Assembly: GCA_964539785.1 (NCBI GenBank)
Contig: CAZIJQ010000008.1
Span: 1-58,103, forward strand
Direction of reading: 5' to 3'
From: JABMPO01 sp964539785
Lineage (GTDB): Bacteria > Fidelibacterota > Marinisomatia > Marinisomatales > TCS56
DNA length: 58,103 nucleotides
Shown here: positions 1 through 9,542 of the stretch, piece after piece
How the letters are laid out: the number at the start of each line of letters is the position of its first letter
Numbering within the stretch: the first letter of the stretch is position 1
The notes under the pieces: model-generated
The model's input: the letters and a program-made list of their open reading frames with translations, nothing else
Told to the model about the DNA's origin: nothing
The model's database searches: none
Position numbers and translations under genes: made by a program

Positions 1-872
<872 letters not shown>

Positions 873-919
873 AAATATTATTTTTAGCGAATTCTACCTC
901 ATCAATCCCAAAGATTTCA

Positions 920-1036
920 CCCGGTGATTATGGCGTAGGGGACACACCCGTTTCCATTTCGAACACGGAAGTTAAGCCCTACTGCGCCGATGGTACTGCG
1001 CGGGAAACCAGCGTGGGAGAGTAGGTCATTGCCGGG
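920..1036 (+). rRNA. rrf: 5S ribosomal RNA
   Basis: About 117 nt, starting some 47 nt after the 23S end. The terminal helix pairs CCCGG at 920-924 with CCGGG at 1032-1036. The internal CCCGTTTCCATTTCGAACAC and GAAGTTAAGCCC segments are typical of 5S loops B and C. It completes the usual 16S-23S-5S order, and no tRNA lies between 23S and 5S. Confidence 0.95.
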
Positions 1037-1044
1037 TAACTTTC

Positions 1045-1075
1045 AAAAGGGCTATCATTTGATGGCCCTTTTTTA
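1045..1075 (+). terminator. Rho-independent terminator of the rRNA operon
   Basis: The arm AAGGGC at 1047-1052 pairs with GCCCTT at 1065-1070. The stem continues through a TATCA/TGATG inner part and is followed by a run of T. It lies directly after 5S. Confidence 0.85.
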
Positions 1076-1120
1076 TTTATATACACTTATAATTGTAATA
1101 TTTATTTGTGATGTGGGTGT

Positions 1121-1149
1121 TTGCCAAATATATATATATTCTTTATATT
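1121..1149 (+). promoter_or_regulatory. Predicted sigma-70-like promoter of the FecR/cyclase operon
   Basis: TTGCCA at 1121-1126 and TATATT at 1144-1149 are separated by exactly 17 nt, in an AT-rich leader after the rRNA terminator. Initiation is expected near 1156, giving a leader of about 43 nt. The same stretch can be read as TTTG-N20-TATATTG, close to the Bacteroidetes-type consensus. Prediction by eye only. Confidence 0.45.
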
Positions 1150-1183
1150 GATTATACTTAGTGCTTAAGCTAAATTGAACCTT

Positions 1184-1188
1184 GGAGG
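1184..1188 (+). promoter_or_regulatory. Ribosome binding site that fixes the start of the first CDS
   Basis: GGAGG lies 10 nt before the ATG at 1199. It argues against the in-frame TTG at 1175, which sits upstream of this site. Confidence 0.6.
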
Positions 1189-1198
1189 TAAACGCTTA

Positions 1199-2407
1199 AT
1201 GATATTAAGTCAGCATAAAACAGGTACAACCAAAATAATACTACTGCTATTTATATTATTACCGATAATCAGTTTCGGTCAGCAGGTAGAAGTTCGCCTG
1301 GATCCACCGGACGATTCGGGATTTATAGAATATGTCGCCTATTATTTATCGGGTTTTGATATACAGGCAGGTACATCAAATTTTGAATTTTTTAAGTATC
1401 GTCTGGTATCCAATAGGTATCCGGCTGATGTCCAAATTGAATTTACCCTGCAAGCCCGCTCACCATCTTTGGGGATTCCGAATGCGGAACAAATCATGCG
1501 AGTTGAAACCAATCGCTTTAGAATGCCCAGCCATCCAATACAACTGAATAATCGCGATCTATCAAATAATACATCTTTTCTCTACGATCAAGCAAATCCA
1601 CCAAACGCTATTCCGGTACATGTTTCAACTTTTATGGATGCACCCAAAATGGACGCCTACATCAGTTCAATTATTACCAGTGGCAAGATAGTGGATGGAG
1701 ATTATATTTTTACCATAAAAGTGCGATCAGGCAGTCCCGGATCATCCCTTTCATCAATTCATGAAATTACCAAAACAATCCGGGTTCAATCACCCACTTC
1801 AATTCAGCTCCAGTCACCGGGAGGGGCTCTGGCCGATACGGTCCAGAATGTTATCTATACAACCTATCCCCTATTTATGTGGAATACCGATCATTGTAAT
1901 ACCTGTCAATATTTTATCCGGGTGGCTGAATTTGACCGTAGCCGGCATTCATCACTTTCTGAAGCAATTGAAGATGAAACCATGTTGCCATTAGTCCAAT
2001 CGATGGAATGGGCTCCAACAGATGTTGCGAATAGTTATCAATATCCTCCATCAGGAACCAGACCACTGATAACAGGTCGGGTTTACGTATGGCAAGCGCG
2101 TAAGACTTTCCTTACCACTGCGGGAACCGAAGATATTCTATCGTCAATCTATGCATTCAAAATTGGCGATGTATCTGCACCCAGCAGCATGCAGGTAGCA
2201 TTACATCCGCTGCTACAATCCCTGGCAGGTTCACTGAGCAATTCCCAGTACGAGTCCTTCTTTGGAATTGGGGGTGCATTGCACGAATTTATTCCCGAAG
2301 GGCCTTACTGGTTGAATGATAACACCATCAATGAAAACAGTGTCAATTATATTCTATCCCAAATTGCCAATAATAATGTAACCGTAACCGGGGTGAGAAT
2401 AGAATGA
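1199..2407 (+). CDS. Exported Fn3-like protein of unknown function
   Basis: A 402-residue protein, not recognised as a named family. It starts with a Sec signal peptide (Lys near residue 12, hydrophobic LLLFILLPIISF, cleavage after SFGQ). Residues of about 210-330 resemble a fibronectin-III-type beta sandwich, with a PTSIQLQSPGG opening, a NTDHCNTCQYFIRV strand and a YVWQARKT strand. This plan is common in exported proteins of FCB bacteria that summarise or bind cell-surface material. Its stop overlaps the start of the FecR gene by 4 nt, so it is probably translated together with the FecR/barrel/cyclase unit. The ATG at 1199 is preferred over an upstream TTG because of a well-spaced GGAGG. 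A periplasmic or outer-membrane-associated role is inferred from the signal peptide and the neighbours only. Confidence 0.7.
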   Translation: MILSQHKTGTTKIILLLFILLPIISFGQQVEVRLDPPDDSGFIEYVAYYLSGFDIQAGTSNFEFFKYRLVSNRYPADVQIEFTLQARSPSLGIPNAEQIMRVETNRFRMPSHPIQLNNRDLSNNTSFLYDQANPPNAIPVHVSTFMDAPKMDAYISSIITSGKIVDGDYIFTIKVRSGSPGSSLSSIHEITKTIRVQSPTSIQLQSPGGALADTVQNVIYTTYPLFMWNTDHCNTCQYFIRVAEFDRSRHSSLSEAIEDETMLPLVQSMEWAPTDVANSYQYPPSGTRPLITGRVYVWQARKTFLTTAGTEDILSSIYAFKIGDVSAPSSMQVALHPLLQSLAGSLSNSQYESFFGIGGALHEFIPEGPYWLNDNTINENSVNYILSQIANNNVTVTGVRIE

Positions 2408-3096
2408 AAATGAAAAACGCATTCCCGGTCACAACACTGGTAGCATTGTTCCTGATCTTCGATTTATTGATTGCTGCTGGAAGAGTCGCAGTGACGACAA
2501 AAGCAACCGGCGAAGTGGAATTAATACGTGCTAAAAAAGCCGCCACCCAATTGAAACCTGGGACGGTTCTGGAAGACGGCGATAAGATAAAAACCGGATC
2601 AAATGGGTATACAGCATTGATTTTTATTGATGACAAATCGATCTTAAAAATCAAAGGTAATACTGAACTTGAAATCACAGGAAAGCGACTGGATGCCAAT
2701 ATTTCAAAAAAGATAAATATGGACCGGGGAACGCTAAGAGCTCAAGTAACAAAACAGACGAAAAGTGATTTTGTTATTCAGACTCCAACATCTGTTGCTT
2801 CGGTAAAAGGAACTGATTTCTGGATGATCTCTGATCCAATTAACGGCGACCAGTTGATCGGATTGGAAGGTGTTGTTTCTTTCGCTAATTTAATTAGTGG
2901 TATCAGTATGGATATTGGTGGTGGATTCACAGGCGTATCGCTGACTGATGGAAGTCTTGACTCAGATGTTACCATTCCGGATGTCATCCCGGATGATCCC
3001 GATGAAGATACCGACAAAACAGAAAAATCTGAGTTGAAAATCCAATTTCAGGGTCCGGATGGGTCAATAAAAACCCTGATTATTGAATATCAATAG
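2404..3096 (+). CDS. FecR-domain exported protein
   Basis: A 230-residue protein with an N-terminal hydrophobic segment (about 6-25), probably a signal peptide. A FecR-type beta domain follows at about 30-165. Family hallmarks seen are VLEDGDKIKTGSNGYTAL, a short strand-rich middle, and FVIQTPTSVASVKGTDFW near residue 120. An acidic, Pro/Asp-rich linker and a short C-terminal strand complete the protein. The classical FecR of iron uptake senses an outer-membrane receptor and controls a sigma factor, but no FecI lies next to it here. Instead it is followed by a large beta-barrel protein and a CHASE2 cyclase, so it more likely feeds a cAMP sensor. It overlaps the previous gene by ATGA. Confidence 0.85.
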   Translation: MKMKNAFPVTTLVALFLIFDLLIAAGRVAVTTKATGEVELIRAKKAATQLKPGTVLEDGDKIKTGSNGYTALIFIDDKSILKIKGNTELEITGKRLDANISKKINMDRGTLRAQVTKQTKSDFVIQTPTSVASVKGTDFWMISDPINGDQLIGLEGVVSFANLISGISMDIGGGFTGVSLTDGSLDSDVTIPDVIPDDPDEDTDKTEKSELKIQFQGPDGSIKTLIIEYQ

Positions 3097-3135
3097 AACT
3101 TTTATTCAGCGAACAAAACTGCTAAACTTATTGTT

Positions 3136-5907
3136 GTGATCAGCAGTTATAAAATTCTGATAAGCCCTGTCTTGGGAATTTTGTTGGGATTACTCCTTTC
3201 TGAAATTTCAGCGCAACCATCCGCCAGCCCGATCCTCTACCATGTTCCTCCCATCGAAGCCAAAGATAATGAAGATCTGGAAATTACCGTCGGCTTATTA
3301 CAAGATATTTCGGTTGTAGATGTAACCTTGTTTTATCGAACTGCCCATTCCAGTAGTTATCATGAAAAATTGATGAACTACCGCGGTGGGGTTTGGAAAG
3401 GGATAATACCGGCTCAGGAACTATCACCGGAAGGTTTGGAGTATCTTATTGTTTTAAGATCCCTGAATACTGAATATTATGCAACTCCGTCAGAAAATCC
3501 CTTTGAAACGCCTCATTTCGTTCCCGTTATCCCGGCGGGGGTGGGTGGTAGATATTTTCCGGGGTCGACTAAAATAGCTGCTACACAAATGGTTGATGCC
3601 GATATATTGATACTCTCCCCTCAACCAGGAGAATTGCTGAACCCTGAGGACGTTGTAGTGGCATTATCGCTTTTCAATGCTCCAAATATCGACACCGGCA
3701 GCGTAAAGATTGTTATCGATGGTGACGATTACACCGCATCAGCGTTTATATCGCCAGAGATAATAAGTCTCCATCCGGAGGAGATATTTCCGGGATTGCA
3801 TTCTGTCACGATCACAATGTCGACAGTATATGGGATGAGTGTAAAACCTGTCATTTGGAGTTTTGGAACGACCACCGGACATATTAATATTGATGAACAG
3901 ATTACCTATTCCGGGGAAGTAACCAGTCGCATATCCAGCGACCGGATTGAAGGGCAGGCACTGAATGTTGGTGAGTTGACGGCAAAAGCCGAAGCGGGCG
4001 TGAGCTGGGTGAAAGCTAAAGCAGTGGTGCGAATTACTAGCCGTGAATCTGAATATTTGCAACCGATGAATCGATATTCGACTGATATTTCAATCGGTGA
4101 TTATCTTACGGTCAATGCCGGCGATTTCTTTCCAACCCACGCAGCAATGGTATTGGATGGCAAAAGAATACGTGGTGTTGGTGTCGATTTAAATTTACCC
4201 TGGCTACGATTTCAGGCAGCCAGTGGTGTTATCAATCGTGCCGTGCAACATCGCAATCGGATCGATGAAGGATATTACTTAGCAGATGTCACATTAGATT
4301 CCACCGGACATTACACCTATCAGTTAGAGCGGACGGGATATACTTTCGCACGGAAACTGAGCGCTTATAGGCTATCAGTAAAATTTTTATCTCGATATCA
4401 AGTTGGGTTGTCATTGTTAAAGTCAAAAGATGTCATCAAGAGTGTTGATAGATTGGTATCCGGCGCGACTTTCACTATCGACAGTTCAAATACTGATGGC
4501 TTATCCAGCATTCCATACGATAACTACCAATACGATAAATTCAGATCGGCATTATCCACCTATGGTGGTACATTAGAATTCGCTGATAAAAACTGGAGCG
4601 GCAATAAACCAGGAGAAAATCTGGTGGTCGGTTTTGAATATTCAAGTTCCCATGATAATCAGCGATTGAGAATTAACGCCAATTGGAATTTCAGTCTGGA
4701 AAACCAGGATATTTGGGATGGGACTATGAGTCGCACCCAGATGGATACCATGCTGGATGATAGTCTGGATGGTTTGATTGGTGTGTCATATGATCAGTAT
4801 GGTTTGGTAGTTGGATCACCCATAATGATCGATACATCCAAAATTCCGGACCCACTCAAATACAGCCAGTTTTTGACCATTAATATTCATATGGTTCCCC
4901 TGTTACCACTGGATTATACGGCATTTGAGAAACGACCAATTCGGTCAATTATGAATATGCCATCAACAGCCTATAATATCCGGGTAAGAGGATACTATTT
5001 CAAAAATAATCTCAGCGCCGAATATCGACAGACAGGACCCGTTTACAAGTCTTATGGTAATCCGTATCTGATGAATAATGTCCGTGAGTTTATTCTTTCT
5101 GACCGGATTCTTATGCTGGATAATAAACTGCTGGTTAACAGTAGTTATAAATACCAAAGCAATAATATTCTAGCGACGACTGTGAATCCGGTTCGAACGG
5201 GTACTTTACATGCTAATGTTACTCTGGCTCCAGGTCCCCAGGTTCCTTCGTTTACGATGAATTTTCAGTCAATAACTAAAAATAATTCTGCCACCGATCT
5301 GGATACTATTAATGGGCAACTCATTGACCCACGGGAAAGTACGCTAACCAGAAACTCGCTGCTTTCGGTCAATTTTCCCTTCATTACCAAGTCAGTAAAT
5401 AATAATCTGGTAATTAATCGTTATCAGGTTAATAATTTTGATTTATTGGCAGAAGAACGACAGTATACTTCAGTTTTCAGTGGCACGAATTCACAAGCCA
5501 CATCGCTTAGCCTCAGTTCTTATTTTACTGATATTGCTCTGAAAACCGTCATCAATCTGAGCCAGACTGAGGTACAAACTTCCAATGCAGTAAATAATTG
5601 GACAGTGATAGGATTCCAGGCTATTTATCCGCTGCTTGAAGAAAGAGCTCAAATGACTGTTGCCCTGAATTATTTAAAAAGTTCCGGATATACTTTGATC
5701 AATGTCTATAATAATCAGTTGGGATTTGACTATAAAATACTTGATAATTTGATGCTCAACTGTACAACGCTGATTCAATTGTCACAATCATCAGATTGGA
5801 AAACTGATGGAATTGATAATGATAATAACGGAAAAACGGACGAATTTCTGGAATCGATTGAGATAAATTCATCTACTTTCAACCTGGCAATTAACTATCG
5901 GTTTTAA
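3136..5907 (+). CDS. Large outer-membrane beta-barrel protein with N-terminal Ig-like domains
   Basis: A 923-residue protein starting at GTG. No clear Shine-Dalgarno is visible, so the start is less certain than the frame. The signal peptide ends near SEISAQ (about 27). Two Ig-like domains follow (about 35-135 and 155-245; IVIDGDDYTASAFISPEII in the second). The remaining 650 residues alternate polar and hydrophobic strands as in a transmembrane beta-barrel, and the protein ends in an aromatic YRF, typical of barrel C-termini. Near the end, DGIDNDNNGKTDE looks like a calcium-binding loop. It sits between the FecR gene and the cyclase gene (2 nt gap), suggesting an outer-membrane sensor or porin for that pathway. 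It is not recognised as a named T9SS component. Confidence 0.72.
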   Translation: MISSYKILISPVLGILLGLLLSEISAQPSASPILYHVPPIEAKDNEDLEITVGLLQDISVVDVTLFYRTAHSSSYHEKLMNYRGGVWKGIIPAQELSPEGLEYLIVLRSLNTEYYATPSENPFETPHFVPVIPAGVGGRYFPGSTKIAATQMVDADILILSPQPGELLNPEDVVVALSLFNAPNIDTGSVKIVIDGDDYTASAFISPEIISLHPEEIFPGLHSVTITMSTVYGMSVKPVIWSFGTTTGHINIDEQITYSGEVTSRISSDRIEGQALNVGELTAKAEAGVSWVKAKAVVRITSRESEYLQPMNRYSTDISIGDYLTVNAGDFFPTHAAMVLDGKRIRGVGVDLNLPWLRFQAASGVINRAVQHRNRIDEGYYLADVTLDSTGHYTYQLERTGYTFARKLSAYRLSVKFLSRYQVGLSLLKSKDVIKSVDRLVSGATFTIDSSNTDGLSSIPYDNYQYDKFRSALSTYGGTLEFADKNWSGNKPGENLVVGFEYSSSHDNQRLRINANWNFSLENQDIWDGTMSRTQMDTMLDDSLDGLIGVSYDQYGLVVGSPIMIDTSKIPDPLKYSQFLTINIHMVPLLPLDYTAFEKRPIRSIMNMPSTAYNIRVRGYYFKNNLSAEYRQTGPVYKSYGNPYLMNNVREFILSDRILMLDNKLLVNSSYKYQSNNILATTVNPVRTGTLHANVTLAPGPQVPSFTMNFQSITKNNSATDLDTINGQLIDPRESTLTRNSLLSVNFPFITKSVNNNLVINRYQVNNFDLLAEERQYTSVFSGTNSQATSLSLSSYFTDIALKTVINLSQTEVQTSNAVNNWTVIGFQAIYPLLEERAQMTVALNYLKSSGYTLINVYNNQLGFDYKILDNLMLNCTTLIQLSQSSDWKTDGIDNDNNGKTDEFLESIEINSSTFNLAINYRF

Positions 5908-5909
5908 TC

Positions 5910-8450
5910 ATGATTGATAAATTAAAAAAAATATTTGGACAAAGTTTAGCCGGAATTCTAATAACTATCGGTACAATAATAGTGGTTGCTTTTTTACACT
6001 GGTTGGGTGCGTTTGACGCCCTTGAATTGAAGTTATATGATTACCGGTTCCATTCCGTACGTGGCCCCCTTACCGGTTGGGCAGCTCGTGATTCCACTTT
6101 TATCAAGCTGGGGACCGATATAGTCCTGGTAGACGTTGATGATGAAGCCTGGCGGTTGATGCCGGAACAATGGCCTTATCCCAGAGGAACAATCTGGGCT
6201 AACGTCGTCAGGAATTTATCTCAGGCAGGCGCACGTGTTATTGCATTTGATGTTCAGTTTGATGCACCCGAGGCTAAATCGGAATATGTAAAAGGTTATG
6301 CCGTTGATTTAAGGGAGCATGGCTATCAAGTACCAGTCCCTGCGCATGGTGACGAATTGTTTGGGGCTGCAATCGCCGAAGCAATTGCCAATGGGACGGA
6401 AATCGTGATTAACGCTAAGATGGCAACGGAGCCATCGCGTTTCCCTCCGCAATATATTTCGATGCCGGTGGAAGCATTGCTGAGAGGCAATCCGGAAACC
6501 GGTTTAATCAATGATTTTCTGGATGAGGATGGCTTTGCCCGGCGCTATTCACTGGCCGGTTATTTGGATCATGAGCCCAATCGAGCCTATCTGACTTTAG
6601 GGTTGAAATGTGTTAAAGTATTTGAAGGAATTGCCGATTCGGTAGTACCGGTACATGACTTTGAAAATAACATTTGGCGCTATGGCCCCAAAACTATCAA
6701 AGTCTTAAGCAGAAGCAATACCTTTCTAACCAATTTTTATGGTCCGGCATCAGGCCATAAATTGCGGGATAGTAAGATACCAAAATGGGGTACTTACGCA
6801 CATTATTCTTTGGCCTATATTATTGATACGGAAGAGATAACATTGCGTGAACCGATGGAGGATATCGATTGGATGGATCAATTTCTTCCGGGTAAAATCC
6901 CTGAATGGATCACAGCAATAGAGGATTCGACTGAGCGGCAGGAGATGATGGAAGTAATGGGACTCGGCGGTGATTTTGATATCACGCAATCACCATTTTA
7001 TGATAAAATTGTGCTGATTGGTGTTTCAGTGGAAACGGTACATGATGTGAAATCCACACCATTTTATAATTATCTGGGAATTCCCCAGCTAATGCCGGGA
7101 GTCGAAACCCATGCCAATGCTATTCAAACTATGTTGCATAATAATTATATTAGTGTTTTGGGAAGTCGTTTAGTAGATGTCTTTGGTTTTGGGTACCCTG
7201 TGAGCCATATTTGGTTGATAGTCCTGATTTGTTTCCTCACATTTATTACTATTGCTTTTGTCAACCCCGTAATTGCCGGAATTCTGGTACTAATCGAAGC
7301 GATTGTTTATTTTTCTATTGCTTGTGGATTATTTGTGGCTGATCAATTCTGGCTGGTAAAGATACTGTTTTCAAAAATTTTACCGACGTCTTTCATACAG
7401 AATAACCCGGATTGGTTCTCGATTGGTTTACCGGGAATTGGTGAAAGTATGATGGTGCCAATCGCGCTGCCAATCGCTGCTTTTGCTTTAACCTATACCA
7501 GTAATGTTATCTACAAATTTCTCAATGAGCAAAAAGATAAGAAATTTCTCAAGAATACTTTTGGAACCTATATTTCTCCTGAACTTATCGATCAGATGTA
7601 TGAAGACAAAAAGGAGCCAAAACTTGGCGGTGATGTTGGTTACCACACAGCATTTTTCTCTGATATTCAGAGTTTCTCATCTTTTTCAGAAGTACTTGAA
7701 CCGAAAAAAATGGTTAGTCTGATGAATGAGTACCTTACCGAAATGACGACAGTTTTACTTAATCGGCAGGGAACTCTTGATAAATACATTGGTGATTCAA
7801 TCGTGGCTTTTTACGGCTCGCCAATGCCGGTTGAAAATCATGAATATCAGGCTTGCATGACCGCCCTCGAGATGGAGCAGGAACTGGCCGTATTGCGGGC
7901 TAAGTGGGATTCGGAAGAAGGCTGGCCTGAAATTGTTCACAATATGCAGCACCGCATCGGGTTGGGATCAGGTAATATTGTAACCGGTAATATGGGATCG
8001 ACCATGCGGATGAATTATACAATGATGGGTGATACTGTGAACATCGCCTCACGGCTTGAGTCATCTGCCAAACAATACGGAGTCTATATCCAGGTTATGG
8101 ACGCAACTCAGAAAGCTGTGGCCGATCAGTTTGAATGGCGTTTCCTGGACTTTGTGCGGGTCAAGGGTAAAAGTGTACCTGTTAAAGTTTATGAATTGCT
8201 GGCCGAGAAGGACAAAATAGATCCGACTCTGGCGGCTACTGTGGAAGCATTTCATGCCGCTCAGCGTCTGTATCTAGACCAGGATTGGAAGAAAGCCATT
8301 AAAGCGTTTCGGGAAGCTGAAGCAATGGAAGATATGTTCCCGGGCCGCAACACCAATCCATCCGCCATTTATATTCCCCGTTGTGAACATATGAAGAATA
8401 ACCCACCCGGCAAGGATTGGGATGGAACTTGGACTCTTACTGCAAAATAG
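5910..8450 (+). CDS. CHASE2-domain membrane adenylate cyclase
   Basis: An 846-residue class III cyclase predicted to make cAMP. One transmembrane helix (about 14-34) leads into a periplasmic CHASE2 sensor (about 40-420, with VDVDDEAWRLMPEQWPYPRG). Three further helices follow (about 430-535), then the catalytic domain (about 550-750). Catalytic residues are intact: metal ligands Asp585 (FFSDIQSF) and Asp629 (YIGDSI), adenine-specifying Lys625 and Asp708, and transition-state Asn711 and Arg715 (VNIASRLE). The Lys/Asp pair favours ATP over GTP. A short helical tail (about 770-846) follows. It is the last gene of the FecR/barrel unit, so the envelope proteins probably supply its signal. A CRP-like palindrome lies 9 nt after its stop. 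Confidence 0.92.
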   Translation: MIDKLKKIFGQSLAGILITIGTIIVVAFLHWLGAFDALELKLYDYRFHSVRGPLTGWAARDSTFIKLGTDIVLVDVDDEAWRLMPEQWPYPRGTIWANVVRNLSQAGARVIAFDVQFDAPEAKSEYVKGYAVDLREHGYQVPVPAHGDELFGAAIAEAIANGTEIVINAKMATEPSRFPPQYISMPVEALLRGNPETGLINDFLDEDGFARRYSLAGYLDHEPNRAYLTLGLKCVKVFEGIADSVVPVHDFENNIWRYGPKTIKVLSRSNTFLTNFYGPASGHKLRDSKIPKWGTYAHYSLAYIIDTEEITLREPMEDIDWMDQFLPGKIPEWITAIEDSTERQEMMEVMGLGGDFDITQSPFYDKIVLIGVSVETVHDVKSTPFYNYLGIPQLMPGVETHANAIQTMLHNNYISVLGSRLVDVFGFGYPVSHIWLIVLICFLTFITIAFVNPVIAGILVLIEAIVYFSIACGLFVADQFWLVKILFSKILPTSFIQNNPDWFSIGLPGIGESMMVPIALPIAAFALTYTSNVIYKFLNEQKDKKFLKNTFGTYISPELIDQMYEDKKEPKLGGDVGYHTAFFSDIQSFSSFSEVLEPKKMVSLMNEYLTEMTTVLLNRQGTLDKYIGDSIVAFYGSPMPVENHEYQACMTALEMEQELAVLRAKWDSEEGWPEIVHNMQHRIGLGSGNIVTGNMGSTMRMNYTMMGDTVNIASRLESSAKQYGVYIQVMDATQKAVADQFEWRFLDFVRVKGKSVPVKVYELLAEKDKIDPTLAATVEAFHAAQRLYLDQDWKKAIKAFREAEAMEDMFPGRNTNPSAIYIPRCEHMKNNPPGKDWDGTWTLTAK

Positions 8451-8458
8451 CTGATTAT

Positions 8459-8474
8459 TGTGATGTCAATCACC
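8459..8474 (+). promoter_or_regulatory. CRP-like operator (TGTGA-N6-TCACC)
   Basis: TGTGATGTCAATCACC is a nearly perfect palindrome matching the CRP/FNR-family consensus TGTGA-N6-TCACA at nine of ten defined bases. It lies just after the adenylate cyclase gene and just before the promoter of the secreted-protein operon. With initiation near 8516 its centre is about -49, which is not a standard class I or II position, so the initiation site or the operator role may be slightly wrong. Confidence 0.45.
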
Positions 8475-8480
8475 ACTCGG

Positions 8481-8509
8481 TTGGATGTATTAAATTAGGT
8501 TCATAATAT
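8481..8509 (+). promoter_or_regulatory. Predicted sigma-70-like promoter of the secreted-protein operon
   Basis: TTGGAT at 8481-8486 and TAATAT at 8504-8509 are separated by 17 nt. The ATG at 8524 is close by, so the leader is very short. The same TAATAT box with 17-nt spacing appears before the TPR lipoprotein gene at 33220. Confidence 0.45.
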
Positions 8510-8523
8510 CAACTGATTTAAAT

Positions 8524-9471
8524 ATGCTGAGTCAGATAAAACATAGTATTTTGCCGATTGGCAGCCTCCTGACACTAGTTATGGTTCTGGCAGCTTGTGG
8601 GGATATTTTTGGCGATGTAGAAAATCTCTTTGATCCCGATAGTCCTGATTTTTCGCCTCCCCAGACTTTAATTGAAATTGGACCGGCTGAAGGTGCCACA
8701 CTGGATACCAGTGGTGTGACTTTTGCCTGGCGGCATGCAAATAGCAATTATTGGCCAGACACGACCGATACGGCCGCTACCTATGATTATCCAGGAAGAA
8801 TATTCTATTCCTATCACGTGGACATCAGCGCCTGGTCTGATTGGATATCCGGGGAAATGTTACTCGGTTTTGATAAGCCTAATCATACATACGATGAGAA
8901 TACAGGCCGACATATACTGCAATTACCAAGATTAGAGGATGGGGATCATACATTTGAAGTTCGATCAAGATATCCTTCTGATATCGAGGAGAGCAATTGG
9001 CCGGAACGGAATTATACAATTAGTACTTATGACGGCACGGCCCTGATAGTGTCTCCAGGTTATGTCTATTCTGATTCCGGCGCAACGTTTATAATATCAG
9101 TAAAAATGATCGATGTTGTGAATCTTCTAGGTGCTCATCTGATTCTTGATTACGATAGTGAAATGCTAGCGATCGATGATTACAGCATAAAGACTGAAAT
9201 ATCTGACATATTTGGAATTAGTGCCGGTGAAGTAATTGAATATGTTGAAATTGACAGTGTGAAGGGATTGCTTGAAGCTAATGTTGCTATCGCTGGTGGA
9301 ACAGTTACTGGCAATACCGGATCAGGTATTTTGGCACGCATCCGATTTAAGCATATTGGAACCATCGGTAGCACAGATATCGAAATTTCTCCCGGCAGTT
9401 CGCTACGCAATGTGTACAATGATGAACTACTTCAAGTTAGACGCGGTGGACGAGTTGTGATATGGTATTAA
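8524..9471 (+). CDS. Lipoprotein with C-terminal cohesin-like domain
   Basis: A 315-residue lipoprotein. The signal peptide ends in a lipobox LAAC with Cys25 as the lipidated residue, followed by GD and an acidic linker. Residues of about 50-165 look like an Fn3/Ig-type sandwich (GATLDTSGVTFAWRH). Residues of about 172-315 resemble a cohesin-type domain: GATFIISVKMIDVVNLLGAH, then a LDYDSEMLAID strand and a GILARIRFKHIG strand. Cohesin-like modules bind dockerin-like partners or act as adhesive sandwiches. The secreted protein two genes downstream carries a dockerin-like segment, so this lipoprotein may help hold it at the surface; that is inference. It opens an operon with its own predicted promoter. 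Confidence 0.72.
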   Translation: MLSQIKHSILPIGSLLTLVMVLAACGDIFGDVENLFDPDSPDFSPPQTLIEIGPAEGATLDTSGVTFAWRHANSNYWPDTTDTAATYDYPGRIFYSYHVDISAWSDWISGEMLLGFDKPNHTYDENTGRHILQLPRLEDGDHTFEVRSRYPSDIEESNWPERNYTISTYDGTALIVSPGYVYSDSGATFIISVKMIDVVNLLGAHLILDYDSEMLAIDDYSIKTEISDIFGISAGEVIEYVEIDSVKGLLEANVAIAGGTVTGNTGSGILARIRFKHIGTIGSTDIEISPGSSLRNVYNDELLQVRRGGRVVIWY

Positions 9472-9542
9472 AATGCTGATCATAATAATTTACCGTTTGT
9501 TACAAATAACCCGAAATTAATGAAACAATCTTAGGATTAGTT

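Noticed and set aside
873..919. tRNA in the 23S-5S spacer
   Set aside because: The spacer is only about 47 nt, too short for a tRNA, and has no cloverleaf.
3136..5907. PorV or SprA, T9SS outer-membrane proteins
   Set aside because: Size and N-terminal Ig-like domains do not match, and no family motifs were recognised. Place within the FecR/cyclase unit explains it better.
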